Of a stretch of DNA of 64,000 nucleotides, positions 49,695-58,342 are shown in pieces (positions within the stretch are counted from its first letter, which is position 1; each line of letters opens with the position of its first letter). The stretch is taken from positions 1,216,501 through 1,280,500 of the forward strand of contig NZ_MQUC01000003.1 in the NCBI RefSeq assembly GCF_002994045.1. Reading direction: 5' to 3'. Both the position numbers and the translations under genes were made by a program. The stretch comes from Nonlabens agnitus (GTDB taxonomy: Bacteria > Bacteroidota > Bacteroidia > Flavobacteriales > Flavobacteriaceae). The notes below the pieces were generated by a model. That model saw only the letters and a program-made list of their open reading frames with translations, was not told the origin of the DNA and made no database searches.

Positions 49695-51248
49695 ATGATC
49701 AAAGAGATACAACTGCGCGTCACATTGCCTGAAGAACAACAGGATCCTGATATCAAAAAAAGAGCTGCGGCTTTTTTAGATGAGGATGTATCCAATATTA
49801 CTGGTGTCGTCATATTGCGCAAGTCTATTGATGCGCGTAAAAAAATCGTTGTATTCAATTACAAACTAGCGGTTTACATTAATGAAGAGCTTCCTAAGGA
49901 ATCTGAGTATCACTTTGATTATAAAGATGTTTCCAGTGCAAGCGAAATTCATATCATAGGCTTTGGACCTGCAGGAATGTATGCCGCTTTGCGTTGCATT
50001 GAGTTGGGTTACAAACCTGTGGTGCTGGAACGTGGCAAGGATGTTCAAAAACGCCGGCGCGACATCAAGGCCATCAATCAAGATCATGTCGTCAATGGTG
50101 ATTCCAACTATTGTTTTGGAGAAGGTGGCGCTGGAACCTATAGTGATGGCAAGCTCTACACGCGCAGTTTAAAACGCGGTGATGTGAGACGCATCTTTGA
50201 AAATCTAGTGTTTCACGGTGCGACCAATGAGATATTGGTAGATGCCCATCCACATATAGGAACGAACAAGCTACCTAAAATTATCAAGCGCATTAGGGAA
50301 ACCATATTGAATTACGGTGGTGAGATACATTTTGAAACCAAGGTAACTGATTTTGTCATCCAAAAGGATCACATCAAAACTTTGATTCTAGACGATAATC
50401 GTGAAATGAAAGTGGAGAAAGTTATTCTCGCCACAGGCCATTCTGCTCGCGATATTTTTGAATTACTGCATAAAAAAAATATTGCTATTGAGGCAAAGTC
50501 GTTTGCAATGGGCGTGCGTGTGGAACATCCACAACACATTATCGACTCCATACAATACAACTGCGGTATGGAGCGGCCGGACTTATTGCCAGCAGCGGCC
50601 TACAGCCTTGTCCAACAAGTAAAAGGCCGTGGTGTTTACTCCTTTTGTATGTGTCCCGGTGGATTTATCGTCCCAGCAGCTACTGAAGCTGGAGAGGTAG
50701 TCGTTAACGGTATGTCACCATCAAGAAGAAATAACAAGTTTGCCAACTCTGGTATTGTCGTAGAAATAAATGCCGATGAAGATTTGAGGTCCTTTGCGCA
50801 TCATGGTGCGCTTGCTGGTCTTGAGTTTCAAAAAAGTCTGGAACGCACATCCTTCACGGCTGGTGGGAGAACCCAAACCGCACCTGCACAACGATTGACG
50901 GACTTTGTTGATGGTAAACTCTCGCCTCAACTTAATGAAAGTTCATATCAGCCAGGATTAGTCAGTGCGCCCTTACATAGTTTATTACCCAAACATTTAG
51001 GCAGCCGATTGCGTAAAGGTTTTGAAGCCTTTGGACATAAAATGCATGGTTACAATACTAACGAAGCCAATATTGTAGGAGTAGAATCCAGAACTTCTTC
51101 ACCGGTCAAAATTCCTAGAAATGACACTCTGGAGCATCCACAGATTTCCAATCTCTTTCCTTGTGGTGAAGGTGGTGGATATGCCGGTGGTATTGTAAGC
51201 GCCGCCATGGATGGTGAACGATGCGCAGAAGCTGCCATTCAACGCTAG
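49695..51248 (+). CDS. FAD-dependent oxidoreductase (NAD(FAD)-utilising dehydrogenase)
   Basis: 517 residues. An N-terminal domain of about 75 residues precedes the FAD Rossmann motif IIGFGPAGMYAALRCIELG. The segments YCFGEGGAGTYSDGKLYTR and the C-terminal PCGEGGGYAGGIVSAAMDG are typical of the conserved YtfP/YhiN-like uncharacterised FAD family. The reaction is not known. The promoter box lies 4 nt before the ATG, so the mRNA is probably leaderless. Confidence 0.85.
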   Translation: MIKEIQLRVTLPEEQQDPDIKKRAAAFLDEDVSNITGVVILRKSIDARKKIVVFNYKLAVYINEELPKESEYHFDYKDVSSASEIHIIGFGPAGMYAALRCIELGYKPVVLERGKDVQKRRRDIKAINQDHVVNGDSNYCFGEGGAGTYSDGKLYTRSLKRGDVRRIFENLVFHGATNEILVDAHPHIGTNKLPKIIKRIRETILNYGGEIHFETKVTDFVIQKDHIKTLILDDNREMKVEKVILATGHSARDIFELLHKKNIAIEAKSFAMGVRVEHPQHIIDSIQYNCGMERPDLLPAAAYSLVQQVKGRGVYSFCMCPGGFIVPAATEAGEVVVNGMSPSRRNNKFANSGIVVEINADEDLRSFAHHGALAGLEFQKSLERTSFTAGGRTQTAPAQRLTDFVDGKLSPQLNESSYQPGLVSAPLHSLLPKHLGSRLRKGFEAFGHKMHGYNTNEANIVGVESRTSSPVKIPRNDTLEHPQISNLFPCGEGGGYAGGIVSAAMDGERCAEAAIQR

Positions 51249-51371
51249 GATTTTATGTACAATAACAAAGTAAATTCTTGTCGAAGGCAGGAAAAACAGA
51301 ACAGAGTAGTAAATTCTTTTTCACTAAATCTTACCACTACCAAAGCATAAAAGCACGCAACTTTGCAGGCT

Positions 51372-52556
51372 ATGAATCAAAACGTAACTGCAGAACCTAA
51401 ACTAAGCAATACCGTTCTTTACTTAATGAGTATTTCTGCCGGTCTCGTGGTGGCAAATATTTATTACAATCAGCCGCTGTTGAATTTGATATCGCAAAAT
51501 TTAGGCGTTTCTCAGGCTTCAGCTAGTAACGTGGCATTAGCCACACAGTTGGGTTATGCGGCAGGATTACTGATCATCATTCCTTTAGGCGACAAATTTT
51601 CCAACAAGCTCATTCTAAAATACGACTTTCTCATTTTAGTGATTTCCTTATTGGTTACCGCTGTTGCTAGCAATATCTACATTCTTATTGCTAGCAGCTT
51701 TGTCATAGGATTTGCTTCTGTGATTCCGCAATTGTTTGTTCCCATGGCGGCACGGTTGTCGGAAGAAGCCCATCGTGGCCGTGCCATAGGCATCGTTATG
51801 AGCGGTTTGCTCATCGGGATACTGGCCAGCCGTACTATTAGTGGTGTTGTCGGTGAATATTTTGGATGGCGAGCCATCTTTTACATCGCCGCTGGTTTGA
51901 TGGTTTTGCTTTTTATTCTCCTGCACTTTAAGCTCCCAAAATTAAATCCAACCTATGAAGGAAGCTATCTAAGCTTATTCAGATCCATCGCTCATTATTT
52001 CAAGACAGAGCCAACCGTACGCGTTGCCGCCTTACGCGGCGGCCTAGGTTTTGCCGCAATAAGTGTCTTTTGGACCACCTTGGTATTCCTGCTGGAAGAC
52101 TCTTTTGGATACGGCAGTGATGTTGCTGGGTATTTTGGGCTCATAGGTGTTGTAGGCGCCATGGGTGCCACAGTAACTGGTAAGTTGAACGATACCATGA
52201 ATAAGTATTACATCATCTTATCGGCAAGTATTATTCTATTGATTTCTTGGATACTGTTTTATTTCTCTGGTAATTCTATCCTAGGATTGATTATAGGCGT
52301 AGTACTAATCGATCTTGGAATGCAAGCCCTGCATATTACCAATCAGAATATCATTTTCTCAAAAAACAAAGACGCTAGAAACAGAATCAATACCATTTAT
52401 ATGGTAGGGTTTTTTGTGGGTGGTGCGTTGGGAACCTTATGTGCTTCCATCGCATGGGACAACTATGGCTGGCCAGGTGTTTCTGTTTTAGGGATTGTGC
52501 TTTGCGCTGCCATTCTGGGAACTCAACTTGTTTGGGGCAGGAATGACGATAAATAA
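51372..52556 (+). CDS. MFS transporter
   Basis: 394 residues from the ATG at 51372 (the in-frame TTG 9 bp earlier is unlikely). Twelve membrane helices in two halves; the loop between helices 2 and 3 reads GDKFSNK, a variant of the MFS motif A (GxxxDrxGrr). The family looks like the drug:H+ or arabinose-efflux type of MFS. Substrate unknown. Its stop lies 10 bp from the end of the convergent metalloprotease. Confidence 0.88.
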   Translation: MNQNVTAEPKLSNTVLYLMSISAGLVVANIYYNQPLLNLISQNLGVSQASASNVALATQLGYAAGLLIIIPLGDKFSNKLILKYDFLILVISLLVTAVASNIYILIASSFVIGFASVIPQLFVPMAARLSEEAHRGRAIGIVMSGLLIGILASRTISGVVGEYFGWRAIFYIAAGLMVLLFILLHFKLPKLNPTYEGSYLSLFRSIAHYFKTEPTVRVAALRGGLGFAAISVFWTTLVFLLEDSFGYGSDVAGYFGLIGVVGAMGATVTGKLNDTMNKYYIILSASIILLISWILFYFSGNSILGLIIGVVLIDLGMQALHITNQNIIFSKNKDARNRINTIYMVGFFVGGALGTLCASIAWDNYGWPGVSVLGIVLCAAILGTQLVWGRNDDK

Positions 52557-52566
52557 TTTATAGTGA

Positions 52567-54963
52567 TTACATACCACAACTCCCTATAGGACTACCGTCA
52601 GGAATATCCATCACTGGAATCGCCTTGATGTTTTCGGGATGGTCTTGCGCAGTCTTTATCATGTCGTGCAAAACTACATCGTGATCATCTTTGGAACCCA
52701 GCAGGCGACTGTTAATAGCATCGATTTGTTTCTTGACTTTTGACTCCACATTAAGATTCAGCTGGCTGGAATTATTTGCTATCAAAAGTTTACTCAGATA
52801 CAGTTCCTGTAAACGTCTGGCAATTAAAATTTCATAATCACCAGAAGTTTTAGCATCAAATATCTGATCCGTTAATTGGTTCATCATGTCACCTAATTCC
52901 AGGTTTTTACCATAAATACCTTGTTGTGCGATTCTATTCAATCGGGTAGCGTTAAGCATGAAGTCTATAGTGACTTCGGCGCTGGTGACAGCTGCGGCAA
53001 TGGGATCAAAAGCTACTCCAGTCTCTGATTTAAAACTTTCACGATCTCTATTATATCCATAAGCACGTGGAGGAAAATAGGATAATAAATCATCTGGGAT
53101 TCTAAGGTTTTCTGGTTCTAGCGTTGCCAATAAGGCTTCCAGTGCTGCTACCTGCTCCTTTTTGGAGACGTATTCAAAATTGGCATCACCTTTTATGGCA
53201 TAAGAATAACGCATGCCTCCTATCACCTTGGATGCAGCCTCTACCTGATAGCGATGCGAAAAATAAACCGGTACAAAAACATCTTCCAAAACACTTAAGG
53301 GTTGCCCAGCCGGAATATTATCTAAACCGAATTGCTCCATCGCCACTTTACGAATTTGCATCATACGATTGAGCTCTTCGACGGCGTCCTCGCCGCCATC
53401 CCATAGATGCGCATCTGCATGCGCGCCACTAGCCGCTCTTGCATCGCTGTCACTAATGAATTGGAGATTTTCATATTCTGCCTTTTTGATAATTCTCAAC
53501 AAAAAGTCGTTTTCAGTCTCATTTTCTTCAGGTGTTCCATAAGAATATTGAACAGTCAACTTATCCCATTCGCCTATGCCGGTATCATACGCATCTGCCA
53601 AGGAGATTTTACCATTCACCAAGTCATATTTAGGATGCGGATAATCCATCACACTAGATTGATCACTCACGCTTGCCGCGTAGTTATGTGCAAAACCCAA
53701 CGTGTGACCTACTTCATGAGCACCCAATTGACGTATTCGCGCCAAAGCCATTTTGAGCATTTCTGGAGATTCTTTTCCATTGGCAAAAGGCGCCTCCAAC
53801 ATTCCTTGAGCGAGCATATAGTCCTGGCGTATACGTAAACTACCTAGACTCACGTGTCCTTTGAGGATCTCACCCGTTCGTGGATCTGTGATGGAGCCAC
53901 CATAACTCCAGCCACGTGTACTGCGGTGTACCCATTGGATCAAATTGTACCTCAGGTCCATAGGATCTGCGTCTGCTGGTAGCATTTTGACCTGAAAGGC
54001 ATTGAAATAGCCAGCGCTTTCATAGGCCTGATTCCACCAGCTGGCACCTTCCAGCAGCGCACTGCGCACTGGTTCTGGCGTTCCTGGATCCAGATAGTAG
54101 ATGATAGGCTCTACGGCTTCACTCACAGCTGCCTGCGGATTCTTCTTTTCCAATCTATGTCTGGTGATCCAGCGTTTTTCCATAGGTGTTCCTATAGAGC
54201 TGCTATAATCCATATAACTTGTGTAAAATGATCCAGATCGTGGATGAAAGGCTCTAGGTTCAAAACCATCGTCTGGTAATTCCACAAAGCTGTGGTGTTG
54301 GATGACTGTGACGCTATTCGCATCTGGCGCCACACTTCGCAAATTGCGACCTTTAGGCTCGCCGGTAAAGGTGAGCATCGCTTCAAACTCAACGTTTTTA
54401 GGGAATGCCTTGGTATTTTCCATCCAAAGGGCACTGCGCGATTTATCGATTTTATACGAACCTTCATTACGGGATTTAAGTCGGTCCACTACTCCATGAG
54501 CGTCTTCCAGCAAAAATGGTGTCAGGTCGATCGTGTAATTAGTTTCCTTTGCAGTCTTTTCTTTCTTGTCATTTTTGATCTCAAAACCGTAGAGTACAGA
54601 TCGTGCAAAAGCCTCTTCTACAGACTGGCGCTCTTCATCATTATCTGTAATGGCGCGGTATTTTAGGTTGGGTTGCACGAGCAGCAATTTGTTTCCTGCC
54701 TTGACCCATTTCACGACCACTCCATCGCCCAACTGTCCGCGATCCAGACCTATTTCGTTGGATCCCAATCCTGTAGACAAAGAATGGACGTATAAAAACT
54801 CCTTGTCCAAATCTTTGACTTCCAGCAGGATGGTTCCCTTGCTATCGTCATAGGTGAAGTCATAAAAGCCTTTAAATTGTTGAGGTGGTTGTTGGGAGTT
54901 CGCTTTCGCGAAAGCGAAATTCAAAACCATCAGATAACACGCGAGAGTTGATAGGTATTTCAT
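52567..54963 (-). CDS. Secreted zinc-dependent metalloprotease (DUF5117 type)
   Basis: 798 residues from the ATG at 54963 (upstream TTG rejected). Signal peptide ends NFAFAKANSQ, partly encoded by an iterated palindrome. A DUF5117-like N-terminal domain (FYDFTYDDSKGTILLEV...LYVHSLSTGLGSNEIGLDRGQ) precedes the peptidase domain with HEVGHTLGFAH (HExxHxxGxxH, about residue 412) and a Met-turn SVMDYPHP. These are metzincin-like proteases of unknown target; the protein should act outside the inner membrane. Confidence 0.9.
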   Translation of the reverse strand: MKYLSTLACYLMVLNFAFAKANSQQPPQQFKGFYDFTYDDSKGTILLEVKDLDKEFLYVHSLSTGLGSNEIGLDRGQLGDGVVVKWVKAGNKLLLVQPNLKYRAITDNDEERQSVEEAFARSVLYGFEIKNDKKEKTAKETNYTIDLTPFLLEDAHGVVDRLKSRNEGSYKIDKSRSALWMENTKAFPKNVEFEAMLTFTGEPKGRNLRSVAPDANSVTVIQHHSFVELPDDGFEPRAFHPRSGSFYTSYMDYSSSIGTPMEKRWITRHRLEKKNPQAAVSEAVEPIIYYLDPGTPEPVRSALLEGASWWNQAYESAGYFNAFQVKMLPADADPMDLRYNLIQWVHRSTRGWSYGGSITDPRTGEILKGHVSLGSLRIRQDYMLAQGMLEAPFANGKESPEMLKMALARIRQLGAHEVGHTLGFAHNYAASVSDQSSVMDYPHPKYDLVNGKISLADAYDTGIGEWDKLTVQYSYGTPEENETENDFLLRIIKKAEYENLQFISDSDARAASGAHADAHLWDGGEDAVEELNRMMQIRKVAMEQFGLDNIPAGQPLSVLEDVFVPVYFSHRYQVEAASKVIGGMRYSYAIKGDANFEYVSKKEQVAALEALLATLEPENLRIPDDLLSYFPPRAYGYNRDRESFKSETGVAFDPIAAAVTSAEVTIDFMLNATRLNRIAQQGIYGKNLELGDMMNQLTDQIFDAKTSGDYEILIARRLQELYLSKLLIANNSSQLNLNVESKVKKQIDAINSRLLGSKDDHDVVLHDMIKTAQDHPENIKAIPVMDIPDGSPIGSCGM
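54901..54916. repeat. Iterated palindrome, copy 13 (signal peptide)
   Basis: Perfect 16-mer, read NFAFAKAN at the end of the metalloprotease signal peptide, as in the endonuclease at 23760. Confidence 0.98.
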
Positions 54964-55040
54964 AATTTTAGACAAAACACCTAAAATAAGGATATTCTAA
55001 AAGCTAGATCGTCCCACCACAGATAAATTAAAAATCGATT

Positions 55041-55418
55041 ATGAAGTACGCCTATTTTTTACTAGCGATTGTTTTGACCGTTGCCTGCAATGATGCAGCC
55101 GTTGATAATGATGTTGTTGGAGCCTGGAAATTATCAGAATCCATGAGTGACATAGGCGACGGTAACGCCACCTATCGCAAGGTTGAGAGCGACAAAACCC
55201 TACTTTTTACTGCTTACGGCACGGTCATCTCCAACCAAAACGTTTGTATAGGAAACAACTTCAAGGAAGGCACTGTCGCAGAATGGAATCCTGATGCCAA
55301 GGAATTTAGCCTAGAAGATTGTACCGCTAGCTATGAATTGGATGAAGCAACTGGAGAGTTAACGGTGACCTATCAATGTATAGAAGCTTGCGGTGAGCGC
55401 TATGTAAGAGCAGATTAG
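55041..55418 (+). CDS. Small lipoprotein, lipocalin-like
   Basis: 125 residues with a lipoprotein signal (LTVACND, lipidated Cys about 16). VGAWKLSESMSD and the beta-strand-rich remainder resemble small lipocalin-like lipoproteins of Bacteroidota. Four more Cys near the middle and end could form disulfides. Its TAG overlaps the convergent GlmU-like gene by 4 bp. Confidence 0.65.
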   Translation: MKYAYFLLAIVLTVACNDAAVDNDVVGAWKLSESMSDIGDGNATYRKVESDKTLLFTAYGTVISNQNVCIGNNFKEGTVAEWNPDAKEFSLEDCTASYELDEATGELTVTYQCIEACGERYVRAD

Positions 55419-56587
55419 TCCTTGCGATATTTGCTCGTTTTTTCAAACACAGCGTCCAGAATATCAATATCGATTTGCTCCAGTGATAGACCACGGCGTT
55501 TCATGACGACATCGGCCACCTCATAGGCTTTGGATGGTTTGTAAGTCATGGTTCCCTGTGGTCCACCCCAAGAAAAACTCGAGATGAAATTACGTGGATA
55601 TCCAGCGCCATAGATATTGGCACTTACACCTATCACGGTTCCCGTATTGAACATAGTATTGATGCCACATTTTGAATGGTCGCCCATCACAAGGCCGCAA
55701 AACTGCAAGCCGGTTGGTGCAAAGCGACCGGTTTCATAATTCCATAATTTGACTTCGGCATAATTGTTTTTGAGGTTGCTGGTATTGGTATCTGCTCCCA
55801 GATTACACCACTCGCCTAGCACACTGTTACCCAAAAATCCTTCATGACCTTTATTGGAATATCCAAAAATCACCGAATTGTTCACCTCGCCACCTATTTT
55901 AGAATGTGGTCCAACAGTTGTTGGTCCGTAGACTTTAGTTCCTAATTTGGTTGCGCTATGTTCACACAATGCAAAACCACCGCGTATGATACTGCCTTCC
56001 ATGACCTCGCTGTCTTTACCTAAATAAATAGGACCTGTAGAGGCATTTAGAATACAAAACTGAGCGACGGCGCCTTCTTCCAGGAATATGTTCTCAGGAT
56101 TTACTGTCTGAACGCTGTCTGGAATAGCTTGCGATTTTCGACCATTGGTGATCAGGTCAAAGTCAGCTTGAAGTGCTTTTCCGTTTTTAGAGAAAATATC
56201 CCAGGTATTAAAGATGCCATCGACTTCTTCATCTGTAAACAAAACCTGAGTGAGCTCTATGGTTGGTGTATGGATTTTTGCTGCCCGGTAGGCAATCACA
56301 TGATTGCCGCCCATGAGCTTCTGCCCTATTTCTAAATTTAGAATGGCTTGCGTTAACTTTTTGGTTGCAAAGATGTGTCCGGCAACCACGAGGTTATCGT
56401 CTGTTTCTGTAAGCGGATATTTAGTTTGTAAATAATCTTCTGTCTGATAACTCACTGGTTGTTCCAGCATCTTTTCCCAACGCTGTGCCATGGTAAGAAT
56501 CCCGCATCTTATATGAGATGTAGGACGTGTAAAGGTAAATGGCAGTAATGGCGTGTGCAGGTTAAAGTCAGACAGGACGATGTTCAT
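55415..56587 (-). CDS. GlmU-like putative sugar nucleotidyltransferase
   Basis: 390 residues. An N-terminal part (MNIVLSDFNLHTPLLPFTFTRPTSHIRCGILTMAQRW region) lacks the GlmU nucleotide loop. The C-terminal half is a left-handed beta-helix (about 190-345) with hexapeptide repeats. This is the conserved GlmU-family protein of Bacteroidota, distinct from true GlmU. Its donor is unknown. It may be involved in surface glycan or wall synthesis. Confidence 0.8.
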   Translation of the reverse strand: MNIVLSDFNLHTPLLPFTFTRPTSHIRCGILTMAQRWEKMLEQPVSYQTEDYLQTKYPLTETDDNLVVAGHIFATKKLTQAILNLEIGQKLMGGNHVIAYRAAKIHTPTIELTQVLFTDEEVDGIFNTWDIFSKNGKALQADFDLITNGRKSQAIPDSVQTVNPENIFLEEGAVAQFCILNASTGPIYLGKDSEVMEGSIIRGGFALCEHSATKLGTKVYGPTTVGPHSKIGGEVNNSVIFGYSNKGHEGFLGNSVLGEWCNLGADTNTSNLKNNYAEVKLWNYETGRFAPTGLQFCGLVMGDHSKCGINTMFNTGTVIGVSANIYGAGYPRNFISSFSWGGPQGTMTYKPSKAYEVADVVMKRRGLSLEQIDIDILDAVFEKTSKYRKD

Positions 56588-56691
56588 GTAGTAGGTTTTG
56601 ATTCAAAGGTCGGGAAAAAAGTAAACAGATAGAAAATTGGAATACCAATTGTAGAACAATCCATATCCAAATTCTAAAAAACCACAATCTT

Positions 56692-56973
56692 ATGTTCAAA
56701 AATGACCTGTTTACTAAAAGCATGTTAGGTGTTATTGCACTCAATCTATCTATTTTAAGCGCAACAATGCTAAGTAATAATACTCATGCCACCGTGCCTA
56801 ATCTGCCCGTAAATGAAGACGGCTCTATTAATGTACGTTTATCCAATACAGAGACTATCGATGTAAACATTTCCCGCATAAGCACTATGGATGAGCTGGA
56901 TGTTAATGTTGAAGAAATAGGTGGCGGCTTTGTTAGACATGGCGGCCCAATACCTGTTAAAATAGAAGATTAA
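56692..56973 (+). CDS. Small hypothetical protein
   Basis: 93 residues with one N-terminal hydrophobic segment (about 11-28), so it is probably exported or anchored. The rest is acidic (VNEDGSINVRLSNTETIDVNI). I do not recognise it. It ends 17 bp before the DUF3810 gene on the same strand, so the two may be co-transcribed. Confidence 0.55.
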   Translation: MFKNDLFTKSMLGVIALNLSILSATMLSNNTHATVPNLPVNEDGSINVRLSNTETIDVNISRISTMDELDVNVEEIGGGFVRHGGPIPVKIED

Positions 56974-56990
56974 AAAGTAATTTAGCCAGT

Positions 56991-58052
56991 ATGAAAAAAT
57001 GGCTGCCGCTCTTACTTTCCATCACTTTATTGGTAGTACAAATTATAATGTATCGCGCACTGCGCCACTTTCCAGAAATTGTGGAGCGCTGGTATAGTAC
57101 GGGCATCTATCCATACATAGGCCGCGCCATGCGTTTTGGATTGGGTTGGATTCCGTTTTCTTTTGGAGATGTTTTTTATGTATTGGTTATTCTGCTCGCC
57201 GTTAGGTGGTTGATCGTACATTTTAAAGAGGTTGTGACGCTTTCGCGAAAGCGATATACCCAGCTATTTGTGACTCTTAATGTTGTACTGGCGTTTTTTC
57301 ATGCAGCTTGGGGTTTGAATTATTACCGTCAACCGCTCCATAAGATTCTGGAACTGGAATCTACCTACACCGATGAGGAATTGCTGAAAGTGACGCGACA
57401 ACTAGTGTACACGTCAAACGAGCTGCACAAACAACTGCAATCTCAAGATAGTCTAGCGGTTGATTTCAAAAGATCTCAAGCCGATTTATTTGAGCTGGCG
57501 CCTTCTGGATTTGAAAATCTAGGATCCGTTGATCCATCATTGACCTATGGACCCAACAGTATAAAAAAATCCTTGCTCACGTTACCGCTCACGTATATGG
57601 GCTACAGCGGTTATCTCAATCCCATGACTGGCGAGGCGCAAACCAATGGCTATATCAACAATTACAAAACACCAGTTCTGATTCTGCATGAAATGTCGCA
57701 TCAATTGGGATTTGCAAAAGAAAATGAGGCCAACTTTATCGCGGTGATTGCGGGTATGAAGCATGTAGATCCATACTTTCAGTACAGTGCGAGTATTTTT
57801 GCCTTGCGCTATTGCCTTAACGATTTATACCTTAAAGATCCTGAAGCCTTTGAACTTTTGAGACCCGAAATAACACCTGGGATTTTTAAGAACTATAAAG
57901 AACTGGACGATTTCTGGGGGCCGTATGATGACAATGTGATCGAGAAAGTTTCTCAGGCCAGTTACAATACGTATTTACAGGCTAACAATCAGCCAGATGG
58001 GATGCGGACGTATTCTTATGTGGTAGCCTTGCTGGTCAATTATTATAAATGA
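56991..58052 (+). CDS. DUF3810 membrane protein
   Basis: 353 residues. About three helices in the first 105 residues are followed by a large external part. The segment LILHEMSHQLGFAKENEANF contains an HExxH-type site (HEMSH), the zinc-metallopeptidase hallmark of DUF3810. It is probably an inner-membrane protease; no substrate is known. The palindrome (57238-57253) encodes TLSRKR at the end of a membrane segment. Confidence 0.85.
   Translation: MKKWLPLLLSITLLVVQIIMYRALRHFPEIVERWYSTGIYPYIGRAMRFGLGWIPFSFGDVFYVLVILLAVRWLIVHFKEVVTLSRKRYTQLFVTLNVVLAFFHAAWGLNYYRQPLHKILELESTYTDEELLKVTRQLVYTSNELHKQLQSQDSLAVDFKRSQADLFELAPSGFENLGSVDPSLTYGPNSIKKSLLTLPLTYMGYSGYLNPMTGEAQTNGYINNYKTPVLILHEMSHQLGFAKENEANFIAVIAGMKHVDPYFQYSASIFALRYCLNDLYLKDPEAFELLRPEITPGIFKNYKELDDFWGPYDDNVIEKVSQASYNTYLQANNQPDGMRTYSYVVALLVNYYK
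57238..57253. repeat. Iterated palindrome, copy 14 (in DUF3810)
   Basis: Perfect 16-mer, translated VVTLSRKRYTQ just after a membrane helix. Confidence 0.98.
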
Positions 58053-58149
58053 TTTCTTGCTTTCTGAAAGGGTGTGGTCTGGAGATTTTCAGGAGTAATA
58101 AGGTTTTGCTCAGCTTGAACTGAATTAGTATAAGCTCTTCAATAGAAGG

Positions 58150-58170
58150 ATGCTGAAATAAATTCAGCAT
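58150..58170. repeat. REP-like hairpin
   Basis: ATGCTGAA/TTCAGCAT with loop ATAAA in the 290-bp gap between DUF3810 and the amidohydrolase. Such hairpins recur between genes in flavobacterial genomes (my recollection). There is no T run. I see nothing else in this gap. Confidence 0.5.
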
Positions 58171-58342
58171 GACAGAGATCAAATCAAAAATCTAAAATCA
58201 TTAATCCACTATCGTCAATCTTCAATGGTAACCGCCATATTCGTTTTGTAGGAAATTCTAACCACGGATTAGTTCACAATGAGATCACCTATTTAATTGT
58301 GATCAGATTGCTATCTTTAAAGCTTAAATAAATCATTTATAC

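Noticed and set aside
49602..49739. N-terminal extension of the CubicO hydrolase
   Set aside because: The 46 residues are composition-odd and would bury a clear signal peptide; they also overlap the promoter of the divergent gene.
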